A stretch of DNA of 64,000 nt. It comes from Paraburkholderia fynbosensis (GTDB lineage: Bacteria; Pseudomonadota; Gammaproteobacteria; Burkholderiales; Burkholderiaceae). A program made the translations under genes and the position numbers. Every line of letters starts with the position of its first letter. The first letter of the stretch is position 1. The stretch lies in assembly GCF_902859935.1 (NCBI RefSeq), contig NZ_CADIKI010000010.1, positions 62,001 to 126,000 of the forward strand, given 5' to 3'. Positions 55,636-64,000 of this stretch are shown one piece after another. The notes beneath the pieces are model-generated. The model saw only the letters and a program-made list of their open reading frames with translations. It did no database searches and was not told where the DNA came from.

Positions 55636-55854
55636 ATGCAGACTGACAAATACCGTGGATACACCCTGTGGGGCCATGCCATCCTTCAGCAGGACGACAT
55701 CTTGCGACCGGAGCGCTTCGCCAGCAGCGGTACAATTATGCGCGACTCGAAGGTCGTGGCAGCGTCTGGGGTGCTCGACGCATTCGATACTGAGGAAGAG
55801 GCAGAATCAGCAGGTCTTGCGTGGTGTCGCGCGTGGGTCGATAGCCACGGGTAG
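55636..55854 (+). CDS. Small hypothetical protein
   Basis: A 72-residue protein (MQTDKYRGYTLWGHAILQQD ... FDTEEEAESAGLAWCRAWVD). Its layout, a short beta region and a terminal helix with EEAE, matches a small-domain family seen also at 45657. A relic of its last 23 codons lies at 36607. Function is unknown. Confidence 0.65.
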   Translation: MQTDKYRGYTLWGHAILQQDDILRPERFASSGTIMRDSKVVAASGVLDAFDTEEEAESAGLAWCRAWVDSHG

Positions 55855-55945
55855 TGAGGGGCAAGGCGCTTCGCCGTCGATTGCGTCAGCTAACGTAGGG
55901 CGACACATAGAGCGGGCCCGACGCCGCATTGCCGTGTCGCATTTG

Positions 55946-56449
55946 TCACCGGGTTTGCTGAGCGAATGGGTTGATGGGGTACACCTTCTCGGGTTCCTTG
56001 ACCCGTTCGAGCATCTGGACCTTAGACCAGTCCGCCACCTTTGCCTCCAGGCCCCGCACCACATTGGTTTCCAGCGGCTGTATTCCAGCGTCACCGTTGA
56101 AGTTGGCACTGAACGCTGAGTGAAACCGATACTGAAAGTATCCTGAGACTTCGGCTATTCGCTCAGGCGTTTTTGAGTCCGTGTAGATGACGGACTCGGG
56201 CGAGAACGGGTCGTAGTAAATCACGTTCGGGTAGTCAGTGTTGACTGCAACGCGCGGCTCATCGCAGACCATCAGCGACCCAACTAGCTGAATTGAACCT
56301 TTCATGCCCTTCGGCGTCTTGAATACCCAGATTCGCTCGGGTAATCGTCCCGCGAGTTCCGAGAGCTTTGGGTTGTTCGAACCAAAGTACCCGACCTCAC
56401 GGTTCTTGAGGTTGGTTTCGAGCTTTTGCCAGTAGTAGAAGATGTCCAT
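55946..56449 (-). CDS. Hypothetical protein
   Basis: A 167-residue protein (MDIFYYWQKLETNLKNREVG; SLMVCDEPRVAVNTDYPNVI; FQYRFHSAFSANFNGDAGIQ). It looks like a compact alpha/beta protein. No family is recognised. A (GATA)7 tract lies 29-56 bases upstream. A frame beginning in that tract (MYLSIYLSI) is out of register with this gene by one base, so a change in repeat number could join them. Confidence 0.6.
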   Translation of the reverse strand: MDIFYYWQKLETNLKNREVGYFGSNNPKLSELAGRLPERIWVFKTPKGMKGSIQLVGSLMVCDEPRVAVNTDYPNVIYYDPFSPESVIYTDSKTPERIAEVSGYFQYRFHSAFSANFNGDAGIQPLETNVVRGLEAKVADWSKVQMLERVKEPEKVYPINPFAQQTR

Positions 56450-56477
56450 TCAACGACGCTTGATTGTTCGGTTGGTT

Positions 56478-56505
56478 GATAGATAGATAGATAGATAGAT
56501 AGATA
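56478..56505. repeat. Tetranucleotide microsatellite (GATA)7
   Basis: Seven uninterrupted GATA units just upstream of the 167-residue gene. Such tracts mutate by slipped-strand mispairing and can switch expression. Confidence 0.95.
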
Positions 56506-56648
56506 CATGGTGATTTTACCAACTCAGTGATGCGGCCCGTCTGGCGCATGCCGCTCGTCAAGAGTAGGCGTATCGTTGGGTGTCAGCTCCAGACTCCAAA
56601 TATTTTTTTCAGGCAAATCTCCCACGCATGCGGCGCAGATTTCTGCGC

Positions 56649-57050
56649 GCAGCGTTCCCATGCGAAATCATCACCCCTGTTGCGCGGCATACATACTGCT
56701 GCCCGTTCCGCGGTGCAGCCGCGCGACTGCTCGGACATCAACGGCAGCGGTCGCGGGACAACCGGTACTGTGGGATAGCCTTGAGACACCGGACAGGATG
56801 GCGAAGTTAGCACCCTAAGGCGAACGGCTGACGGGCGACGCTGGCTCCGAGGGGCATCTCACGATGCTTTGGAACGTGTCTGAAGGCCTCGCTCAGGATA
56901 AGGCGGGGCTCAACTTCATCAAGGGGCATTCTCAAAAACAAGAGATGCACGCCAGAGAACTGCTCAAACGTAGCAAGCTGGAGCAAAGCACTTGCAGGGT
57001 TGGAGCGCTTGCGCCGCGAGACGATGCTTGCAGTTCGCCGGTGGCCGGTC
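56649..57050. repeat. About 400-bp dispersed intergenic repeat, copy 2
   Basis: The partner of 41740-42130, same orientation. Copy 2 keeps the LWNVSEGLA frame open longer (from 56864 for 82 codons) than copy 1, but it looks unlike a normal protein. The rest of 56450-57262 holds nothing recognised apart from the GATA tract. Confidence 0.75.
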
Positions 57051-57262
57051 GGCCCAGGATAGCGTCGAGGTCGCCAAACCAGCCCGGAAAACGTACGTCG
57101 CCAAAATTCTAAGGCCCGCCCTTGATGTCACGCGCTAGACCGAGGGTTCATCAAAATTCCCCGAGCGTCGCCCCGTCGGTCATGCGTTCGCACCGAAGCT
57201 TGTTTCGTATAAGACATAAATTTCCTTTGGAGCCTCGTCGCCGCTAGCCGTACGGCCGGTCG

Positions 57263-57560
57263 CTATGCCGCCAATCGATGCTCGTAATACGGTCGCTCCC
57301 TGTCATCAAGAATCGCGTACATCGCGTCCAGACTCTTCGGGTCCGAGTTGAGCCACGCGTCGAGGTTTTTCGGCTTGATGGGAATGATGCACCGGTCATG
57401 CCCTGCTGCGGCTATCTCGGGAAGAGGTTCGTCCGTGATGGCGGCAAACGATAGCAGGTATGGCTGCCCCGGCGCGCTCCATCGTGACCAAAGACAGGCC
57501 ACATGCATCAGCTCGCCGTTGCTTGGACGGAATTCGAGAACGACATTTTCGTCGCGCTGA
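57263..57560 (-). pseudogene. SRAP (YedK-like) C-terminal fragment, third copy
   Basis: The last about 98 codons of the SRAP gene, ending at the same stop, including CIIPIKPKNLDAWLNSDPK and AAGHDR. Similarity to 48904 stops abruptly near 57560. It lacks the N-terminal catalytic part. Confidence 0.85.
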
Positions 57561-57846
57561 CGCGATGATTCTGGCGTCAGCCCTCCCGCAGGTGCCGGAT
57601 GGCTAACGCGCCTCAGTACTAGCTGCCAGGAGCCCTAGCAATTGGCTCTCCGCGAGCAGAGCCAATGGTCTTCCGGGCTAGGTCGACGCTGGGATTGTCG
57701 CTCCTGAGTGGCCAAAGCGTCTCCCGCAGGAGTGTTTATCTGCCGCTGCGCCGCCGTCATACTCTCGCCAAATGGAGGGAGATGCTTTCTGCGGAGCCGC
57801 AAGCGCCTTCAGGCAACGCCCCAGCAACTTCAAATTTGACGGGGCA

Positions 57847-58526
57847 ATGGCGATGGTGACAAGGCAGGCGATTAACTCCGGCGCATATCTCGAACACTTC
57901 GAGTCGCTGCCGAACCTGTGGTCGAGTGAGCGAATCCAGAACTTCCTCACTGAGACCATGGCAGAGAGGCCGGAAGGTTTGAAAGACACTTGGATTTTTG
58001 CCTACGGCTGATGTGGAATCCGATGGTCGAATTTGAAAAACGGCAGGTAGCAACGTTGCATGGCTGGCACCGAAGCTTCTGCCTGCGGATGGTCGCAGGT
58101 CGTGCAAGCCTCAATAACCCCGGGCGCATGCTGGCGTTGCAGCGTGGCAGCCACACACAGGGGGTCGTGCTGAAGTTGCCGGAGGCGACGCTGGAGGAAG
58201 AACTCGGGCTTCGCGAGATGGTGCTTGGGTCCTACCAGCCGACATGGGCCCCCGTGACATTGGATGACGGCACTGAGACGCACGCCATCGCCTTCGTTGC
58301 TGATGAAAGTCGCGAAAAGTTCGAAGCCGATTCGTGCGTCGAGACTGTTGCACCACTGATTAGCGCCGCGAGTGGGAAGTTTGGGAGCAATACCGAGTAC
58401 CTGTTGAAACTTCACGAAGCCCTCAGCGAGTGCAGCGTCGAGGACCGTTATATCGCCGAACTCGCGAACGCGGTCTACCGCCTGTCGCGGGTAGCTACCT
58501 GCGATGTAACCGGGACCTCCGAATGA
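57847..58526 (+). pseudogene. chaC: chaC-like gamma-glutamylcyclotransferase broken by a frameshift
   Basis: The first frame (MAMVTRQAINSGAYLEHFES ... DTWIFAYG) stops at 58009-58011. The next frame continues LMWNPMVEFEKRQVATLHGW, MLALQRGSHTQGVVLKLPE and REMVLGSYQPTW. Joined, they give the family signature FAYGSLMWNP with four bases missing at the Gly-Ser-Leu codons. ChaC cleaves glutathione to 5-oxoproline and Cys-Gly. The loss falls in the substrate-binding YGSL motif, so the product should be dead unless this is a sequencing error. Confidence 0.85.
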
Positions 58527-58577
58527 ATGCCGCGGCATAGCAGGAGCCGCGAAGCGTAATTGCCTTAGGTGAGAATC

Positions 58578-59630
58578 ATGGACAAACTTCAAGCGATGCA
58601 GGTCTTCACACGGGTAGTCGACACCAACAGTTTTTCCGGTGCAGCCGACTCCCTGCACATGACGCGTTCGTCGGTGACGACCATTATCCAGGCCCTCGAG
58701 TCTTACCTTAAGGTACGCCTGCTCAACCGTACGACGCGCCGCATCAGCCTCACCCCGGACGGCGCGGCTTACTATGAGCGGTGCTCCCGAATACTCGCCG
58801 AGGTCGAGGATTCAGAAAGTTCTTTCTCGACTGCCTCAGCTCCACGGGGCAAGCTCAAGGTCGATATGCCGGGTTCGATTGGACGGCTTCTTGTCGTTCC
58901 TGCGCTGGATGACTTCCACTCGCGGTACCCGGATATCGACCTCATGCTGGGTGTTGGCGACAAGGCTGTCGACCTGATACAGGATAGCGTCGACTGCGCC
59001 ATCCGCATGGGCCCGATGCAGGACTCCACGCTCGTGGCAAGGCGGGTCGGTGCCTCGGAGTTTGTCACCGTAGCGAGTCCCGACTACATCGCGCGTAATG
59101 GCGAGCCCATGTCGCTTGGAGAGTTGGACACGCACACCGCGGTCAACTACTTTTCCAGTCGCAACGGTCGTATTGTCGAGATGGACTTCGTCATCGATGG
59201 CAAGCCAGTCGAAGTGAGGATGCGCTCCAAGCTCGCGGCCAACGATGGTGACGCGCACCTGCAGTGTGGCCTACAAGGTCTTGGGCTCATCCAGGTTCCG
59301 CATTTCCTGGCACACCCGCATCTGGAGTCCGGTGCTCTAGTCGAAGTGCTGGGCAAGTGGCGACCGAGCCCATTCGCGATTTCTGCGGTATATCCGCAAA
59401 ACCGCCATCTCTCACCTCAGGTTCGGGTCTTCGTCGAGTGGGTTGCCGAACTGTTCGAACAATGTCAACTGCTTCGTGCGGACAACGTCCTTCCGGCCGG
59501 TCTCGCTCAATACGTCAGGAATCTGCAGCCTCCCATCCTCGCGGGCCGCGTGCAGGAGACTGTTCGTGCAACCGCCCACCACACCAGGGATATGGCTTCG
59601 ATGTCACAGGCTTCGGTCGAGTGCGCGTGA
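58578..59630 (+). CDS. bpeT: LysR-family regulator of RND efflux (BpeT/CeoR-like)
   Basis: A 350-residue LysR regulator. The winged helix is at residues 1-60 (FSGAADSLHMTRSSVTTIIQ). The substrate-binding domain starts near RGKLKVDMPGSIG. It lies just before llpE and the efflux genes in the same direction, exactly the bpeT-llpE-bpeE-bpeF-oprC (ceoR) order known in Burkholderia, where it activates the pump. The ATG at 58578 is used, with GGTGAG upstream. A C-terminal extension of about 40 residues (GRVQETVRATAHHTRDM) is longer than in many relatives. Confidence 0.88.
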   Translation: MDKLQAMQVFTRVVDTNSFSGAADSLHMTRSSVTTIIQALESYLKVRLLNRTTRRISLTPDGAAYYERCSRILAEVEDSESSFSTASAPRGKLKVDMPGSIGRLLVVPALDDFHSRYPDIDLMLGVGDKAVDLIQDSVDCAIRMGPMQDSTLVARRVGASEFVTVASPDYIARNGEPMSLGELDTHTAVNYFSSRNGRIVEMDFVIDGKPVEVRMRSKLAANDGDAHLQCGLQGLGLIQVPHFLAHPHLESGALVEVLGKWRPSPFAISAVYPQNRHLSPQVRVFVEWVAELFEQCQLLRADNVLPAGLAQYVRNLQPPILAGRVQETVRATAHHTRDMASMSQASVECA

Positions 59631-59700
59631 CCAAAGCGAGGGACGATGGCGCGCAAATTTCAACGGCACAATTCGCTGCGACCGAATTGTCTTATCGGAA

Positions 59701-60582
59701 GTGAACTGTTTATCTGGCGAGCCGTTGTCTGCAAAATCCGAGCAGCAAATAGAATCCTCGTTAACCCTTGGCGCACACTGCGCGGACACTTTGATGAAAG
59801 CCAGGCTGGACATCTCGGACATCACGATTGCGGGACATGCGCAGGACATCACGTTGCGCAGTTATCACCCGTCCGCTCACAACGGTATGCCAATTGTGCT
59901 GTACTTCCACGGAGGGGGCTTCGTCGACGGGTCGCTGGACGACGCGAGCAAGCCTGCTTCGCTCATTGCGTCGAGGATACCCGCATGGGTCATTGCCGTA
60001 GGCTACTCTCTCGCCCCGGAATTCCCGTTTCCGGCCGCGACTGAAGACGCACATCTCGCGCTGGAATGGGCAGTGGGAAACGCTCGGGATTTTAACGCCG
60101 ACGCCACACGGATTGCGGCGGTCGGACATGACGCCGGTGGCAACATTGCGGCAGGATTGGCTGCCATCGCGCGTGACCGGGGCGTGCGTCGGCTTTCGGC
60201 TCAGGCACTCCTCGCGCCGTTGCTCGACCCGAGCATGACCCGACTGATAGATGGCAAACGCTCCAGAAAGAGCGACCTTGTGCCCGAGGACTGCGCGCGG
60301 TCCTACCGCGCCTATCTGCCACTAGCAGGCCAGCGCATTCACCCCTACGCCGCGCCACTCGAATCACGACGCCTCGGTACGCTTCCGCCGACGCTGATAG
60401 CAACCGCAGAAGAGGACGTGGTACGCGCGGATGGCGAGATTTACGCACGGGAACTCATTACGGCAGGTGTGCCCGTCGAGATGACACGCCATGCCGGGGT
60501 CTGCCATGGCGAGCTCATATCGCATGCGCCGGCACTGAACGATGTAGTCGAGTTTCTGCGCAAGCGGCTCGCACCGGATTGA
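59701..60582 (+). CDS. llpE: LlpE-like alpha/beta hydrolase with Asp at the nucleophile position
   Basis: A 293-residue alpha/beta hydrolase of the HSL/hydrolase-3 type. It has the oxyanion motif FHGGGFVDG, GHDAGGN where GDSAGG is usual, an acid in the ATAEEDVVRADGE region, and His in GVCHGEL. The Ser nucleophile is therefore replaced by Asp. The start is taken as GTG 59701 because no ATG lies nearer than an internal Met and the LysR gene ends at 59630. In the bpe/ceo locus the corresponding lipase-like gene llpE is co-transcribed with the pump but is not required for efflux. Confidence 0.82.
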   Translation: MNCLSGEPLSAKSEQQIESSLTLGAHCADTLMKARLDISDITIAGHAQDITLRSYHPSAHNGMPIVLYFHGGGFVDGSLDDASKPASLIASRIPAWVIAVGYSLAPEFPFPAATEDAHLALEWAVGNARDFNADATRIAAVGHDAGGNIAAGLAAIARDRGVRRLSAQALLAPLLDPSMTRLIDGKRSRKSDLVPEDCARSYRAYLPLAGQRIHPYAAPLESRRLGTLPPTLIATAEEDVVRADGEIYARELITAGVPVEMTRHAGVCHGELISHAPALNDVVEFLRKRLAPD

Positions 60583-60771
60583 AAGAAGCGCAACTGTCGC
60601 TCCGACGGATACAAAGAAACCACTGTTCGCTACTTTATAACCAGAAACACGGAGTCCATACTTTCGTCAACGCTACACCCAGTGATGGTGTGAAGCCGAG
60701 GCGGCTATGAACTGAATCCAGACCTGTCACGTTTTTACAGACCACTTTTGCATCCTTCAGGAGTACTACAC
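60583..60771. promoter_or_regulatory. Leader region between llpE and the efflux genes
   Basis: 189 bases. A LysR-type T-N11-A site may lie here, but I cannot pick one with confidence. CAGGAG lies nine bases before the bpeE ATG. Confidence 0.3.
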
Positions 60772-61947
60772 ATGCTCACCAATCGAAAACGACTTAGCGT
60801 GGCGCTCGGCGCCCTCGCTATTGTCGGCGCAGCAGCAGGCATTGGCTTCACCCACGGGACCTCATCTGGTCCGGTGAGTGCAGCTCAGGCTGCTGACGCA
60901 CCTCCGGCCGCGACCGAAGTTGATGTCGCTGTTGTCCTCGCGCAGACCATCACCGACTGGCAAAGTTACTCGGGCCGGCTGGAGGCTATAGACCACGTCG
61001 ATGTCCGCCCGTTAGTTTCCGGCACCATTGTCGCCGTGCACTTCAAGGACGGCGCGCTGGTAAAAAAAGGCGACCCGCTCCTCACGATTGACCCTCGCCC
61101 CTATCAGGCAGAAGTTGACCGAGCAGCGGCACAGGTTGCCGCAGCTAAGGCTCGTGCGATTTACACCTCGACCGATGCCGCGCGTGCTGACCGCCTGCTG
61201 GCTGATAACGCCATCGCCAAACGCGATTACGACGAGAAGCAAAATGCCTCCCGCGAGGCAGTTGCGGGCGTGAAGGCTGCTGAGGCTGCACTTGAATCCG
61301 CACAGGTGAATCTGGGCTACACGAACGTCATCGCCCCGGTGACAGGGCGCGTATCACGCGCCGAGTTGACCGTTGGCAACGTCGTCGCGAGCGGTGCGAA
61401 TGCACCTTTGCTCACTACGCTCGTTTCCGTGTCACCGATTTACGCCTCGTTCGATGTCGACGAACAGACGTACCTGCAATACCTCGGCCGTGACCGTAAT
61501 TCGAAGGTGCCAGTGTCGTTGGGCCTTGCGAACGAGGACGGATATTCCCGCAAAGGCTCTGTTTCATCTGTCGATAACCGGCTCGATACCTCGTCGGGCA
61601 CCATCCGCGTCCGTGCCACCATCGACAACGCAGATGGCGCCCTCGTTCCGGGCCTCTACGCTCGCGTGAAGGTTGGCGGTGGGGAGCCTCATCCGGCGAT
61701 TCTGATTGACGACGCAGCAGTGGGCACCGACCAGGCGAAGAAATTTGTCCTCGTCGTCGACGGCTCGAACAAGGTCGCCTATCGGGAAATTCAAGTGGGT
61801 GGATTGCACGACAACCTTCGAATCGTGACTTCCGGCCTCAAAGCCGGTGAGCGCATCGTCGTGAACGGCATGATGCATGCGAAGCCGAGCGACACCGTCA
61901 GCCCGCACATGGTCAACATGGTCGACGCTGCCAAGTCTGCGGCATAA
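60772..61947 (+). CDS. bpeE: RND efflux periplasmic adaptor (BpeE/CeoA/MexE-like)
   Basis: A 391-residue membrane-fusion protein. It has an N-terminal signal or anchor (LSVALGALAIVGAAAGIGFT) and a lipoyl-like hybrid motif (VRPLVSGTIVAVHFKDGALV). An alpha-hairpin with DAARADRLLADNAIAKRDYD follows, then a beta-barrel region (GYTNVIAPVTGRVSRAELTV). It bridges the inner-membrane pump and outer-membrane channel. The ATG at 60772 is preferred over 60748 by its ribosome-binding site. Confidence 0.92.
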   Translation: MLTNRKRLSVALGALAIVGAAAGIGFTHGTSSGPVSAAQAADAPPAATEVDVAVVLAQTITDWQSYSGRLEAIDHVDVRPLVSGTIVAVHFKDGALVKKGDPLLTIDPRPYQAEVDRAAAQVAAAKARAIYTSTDAARADRLLADNAIAKRDYDEKQNASREAVAGVKAAEAALESAQVNLGYTNVIAPVTGRVSRAELTVGNVVASGANAPLLTTLVSVSPIYASFDVDEQTYLQYLGRDRNSKVPVSLGLANEDGYSRKGSVSSVDNRLDTSSGTIRVRATIDNADGALVPGLYARVKVGGGEPHPAILIDDAAVGTDQAKKFVLVVDGSNKVAYREIQVGGLHDNLRIVTSGLKAGERIVVNGMMHAKPSDTVSPHMVNMVDAAKSAA

Positions 61948-61961
61948 ACGAGAGGGTCATC

Positions 61962-64000
61962 ATGAACATCTCTAAATTTTTCATCGACAGGCCAATCTTC
62001 GCGGCCGTTCTGTCGGTGGTGATTGTGCTGGCGGGCTTCATCGCGCTAACAAAATTGCCAACGGCCGAATACCCGGAAGTCGTCCCCCCGTCGGTCGTGG
62101 TTCGTGCACAGTATCCCGGCGCGAACCCGAAGGTCATTGCCGAGACCGTTGCTTCTCCAATTGAAGAGCAGATTAACGGCGTCGAAAACATGCTGTACAT
62201 GCAGTCGCAGGCTAACAGCGACGGCGCAATGACCACGACCGTGACCTTCAAGCTCGGCACCGACCCGGACAAGGCCCAGCAGCTCGTGCAGAACCGGGTA
62301 TCGCAGGCCATGCCGCGTCTTCCCGAAGACGTTCAGCGCCTCGGTGTCACCACAGTCAAGTCTTCACCGACCCTGACGATGGGCGTGAATCTGGTGTCTC
62401 CGAACGGGCGCTACGACCTCACCTACCTGCGCAACTACGCACTTATCAACGTCAAAGACCGGCTTGCACAGGTTCCGGGCGTCGGTGAAGTGGCGATGTG
62501 GGGCGCGGGCGATTACTCGATGCGCGTCTGGCTTGACCCAACCAAGGTGGCGCGTCAGAACCTGACGGCGACCGACGTCGTGAAGGCAATCCGCGAGCAG
62601 AACGTTCAGGTCGCGGCCGGCATCGTCGGCGGTGCGCCGATGACGACCAACGTTCCGATGCAACTGAGCGTGAACGCCCAAGGCCGCCTGAAGACTGAGG
62701 AAGAGTTCCGGAACATCATCCTGAAGACGTCCCCGGATGGTGCGGTGACGCATCTTAGCGATGTGGCGCGCGTGGAAATGGGTGCTGCGGAATACGCCCT
62801 TCGCGCAAGCCTCGATGGTAAGCCGGGCGTCCAGCTCATCATCTTCCAGCAGCCCAATGCAAACTCATTGCAAATTTCGACTGATGTTCGTCGAATCACG
62901 GCAGAGCTGCAGAAGGACATGCCCGAAGGCGTCGAAGCGAAGATTGTCTATGACCCGACGCAGTTCGTCCGTGAAAGTATCGACGCGGTTGTCCATACCC
63001 TCTTCGAAGCTATCGTCCTTGTTGTTATCGTCGTCATTGTCTTCCTGCAGACCTGGCGTGCTTCGTTGATTCCGTTGCTGGCGGTGCCCGTCTCGATTGT
63101 GGGCACGTTCTCGCTGATGCTGGCTTTCGGCTTCACCATCAATGCGCTGTCGCTCTTCGGGATGGTGCTAGCCATCGGGATTGTGGTCGACGATGCGATT
63201 GTGGTGGTCGAAAACGTCGAGCGGAACATCGCTGCGGGTCTAACACCGCTCGAGGCTTCGTACGAAGCGATGCGTGAAGTGAGCGGACCGATTATCGCCA
63301 TTGCGCTGACCCTGGTTGCCGTGTTCGTGCCGCTGGCGTTCATGTCGGGTCTGACAGGTCAGTTCTACAAGCAGTTCGCGATGACCATTGCGATTTCGAC
63401 CGTCATCTCGGCGTTCAACTCGCTTACCTTGTCGCCCGCACTGTCGGCATTGCTGCTGAAGGACCATCAGGCGCCGAAAGACTGGCTCACGCGAATCATG
63501 GACCGCATTCTTGGACCGTTCTTCAACGTGTTCAACAAGGTGTTCCATCGTGGCTCGGAAGCGTACGGCAAGGGAGTCGGCGGCATCATCAATCGAAAGG
63601 CCGCGATGATGGTCGTCTACGGCATCCTGCTCGGTGGCACGTTCCTGTTCGGCAAGATTGTGCCCGGAGGCTTCGTGCCGGGTCAGGACAAAGACTACCT
63701 AGTCAGCATTCTGCAGTTGCCCCCGGGCGCGTCACTCGACCGCACAGAAAAAGTCGTTCACGAGATGGGCATCATCGCCCGAAAGCAGCCGGGCGTCGTC
63801 CACTCGCCTGAATTCCCGGGCCTGAATGTAACCGGTTTGATGAATTCGTCGAGTAGCGGCCTCGTGTTCCCGGTCATGAGTCCCTCGAAGGAACGTACCA
63901 AGGGCGAATCTGCGGCGGCGATTGTTGGAAATCTGAACAAGGAATATGCGGGCATCAAGGGCGCCATGATTGCGACCTTCCCGCCTCCTCCGGTCTCGGG
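61962..64000 (+). CDS. bpeF: RND multidrug efflux permease (BpeF/CeoB/MexF-like), 3' end outside the window
   Basis: About 680 codons of an HAE1-family inner-membrane pump. The start MNISKFFIDRPIFAAVLSVV follows GAGAGGG. YPGANPKVIAETVASPIEEQ, the TM4 region around VLAIGIVVDDAIVVVENVER (with the proton-relay Asp pair) and the periplasmic loops are present. The frame is open to the window edge. The outer-membrane channel gene (oprC/opcM) should follow. In known relatives the pump exports chloramphenicol, trimethoprim and fluoroquinolones. Confidence 0.93.
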   Translation, partial: MNISKFFIDRPIFAAVLSVVIVLAGFIALTKLPTAEYPEVVPPSVVVRAQYPGANPKVIAETVASPIEEQINGVENMLYMQSQANSDGAMTTTVTFKLGTDPDKAQQLVQNRVSQAMPRLPEDVQRLGVTTVKSSPTLTMGVNLVSPNGRYDLTYLRNYALINVKDRLAQVPGVGEVAMWGAGDYSMRVWLDPTKVARQNLTATDVVKAIREQNVQVAAGIVGGAPMTTNVPMQLSVNAQGRLKTEEEFRNIILKTSPDGAVTHLSDVARVEMGAAEYALRASLDGKPGVQLIIFQQPNANSLQISTDVRRITAELQKDMPEGVEAKIVYDPTQFVRESIDAVVHTLFEAIVLVVIVVIVFLQTWRASLIPLLAVPVSIVGTFSLMLAFGFTINALSLFGMVLAIGIVVDDAIVVVENVERNIAAGLTPLEASYEAMREVSGPIIAIALTLVAVFVPLAFMSGLTGQFYKQFAMTIAISTVISAFNSLTLSPALSALLLKDHQAPKDWLTRIMDRILGPFFNVFNKVFHRGSEAYGKGVGGIINRKAAMMVVYGILLGGTFLFGKIVPGGFVPGQDKDYLVSILQLPPGASLDRTEKVVHEMGIIARKQPGVVHSPEFPGLNVTGLMNSSSSGLVFPVMSPSKERTKGESAAAIVGNLNKEYAGIKGAMIATFPPPPVS

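Larger units (their letters stand above)
47080..55860. repeat. Segmental duplication, intact copy B
   Basis: H-NS, CTERM-like frame, small conserved protein, SRAP, dnaE2-imuB-imuA, and small hypotheticals in one block. Relics of the same genes lie in the same order at 31230-36680. Continuous similarity by eye covers about 47080-49160. Farther right only the ImuA and small-protein relics remain in copy A. Confidence 0.75.

Noticed and set aside
1..64000. CRISPR arrays and tRNA-based attachment sites
   Set aside because: I found no regularly spaced direct repeats with unique spacers and no tRNA cloverleaf. The only regular repeats are the 15-bp triplet and (GATA)7.

Overview
The window reads as a chromosome segment of a Burkholderiaceae bacterium (Paraburkholderia, Caballeronia or Burkholderia type). 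This rests on high GC content, a bpeT-llpE-bpeE-bpeF (ceoR-llpE-ceoA-ceoB) efflux locus at the right end, an imuA-imuB-dnaE2 mutasome, a Ku/LigD pair, and H-NS proteins with repeated DNA-binding motifs. No rRNA or tRNA gene was recognised.

Region by region. 1-2962 is core-like: a TetR regulator cut by the window edge, a LOG-type phosphoribohydrolase, a short-chain dehydrogenase and a DUF924 protein. 3312-8809 (minus strand) holds four translationally coupled genes: three large proteins of the tyrosine-recombinase fold and a small HTH/coiled-coil helper. This is the layout of the GInt (ginABCD) / strand-biased circularizing element class of integrative elements. About 9.6-31 kb looks like its cargo. 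It contains a group II intron-like remnant, a TerB-N protein + BrxD-like ATPase + Lhr-like helicase operon, an OLD-family nuclease, an IS5-family transposase, a 1367-residue NACHT/STAND-like ATPase with a C-terminal nuclease-like region, a Septu-like ATPase/HNH pair, and a Hachiman HamA/HamB pair. I read this as a defence island carried by an integrative element.

31-58 kb is a DNA-repair and nucleoid-protein region built from duplicated, partly eroded segments. Segment B (47.1-55.9 kb) carries H-NS, a 90-residue conserved protein, an SRAP (YedK-like) protein, dnaE2-imuB-imuA under a perfect palindromic LexA-type box, and small hypotheticals. Segment A (31.2-36.7 kb) has the same order, but its SRAP, ImuA and small-protein genes survive only as fragments. 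Where dnaE2-imuB should be, it carries unrelated genes, including a coupled two-gene unit whose first member has a nuclease-like motif. Between A and B lie a TPR/MerR-like gene coupled to ku, ligD, a YjzC-like protein, dodecin, Kup and a Tyr/His-rich lipoprotein. A third SRAP fragment, a second copy of a roughly 400-bp intergenic repeat and a (GATA)7 tract lie at 56.4-57.6 kb.

57.8-64 kb holds a chaC gene broken by an apparent 4-base deletion, followed by the LysR-controlled RND efflux operon, which runs off the right edge. Families were assigned by reading motifs and recalled family signatures; no database search or alignment program was run.
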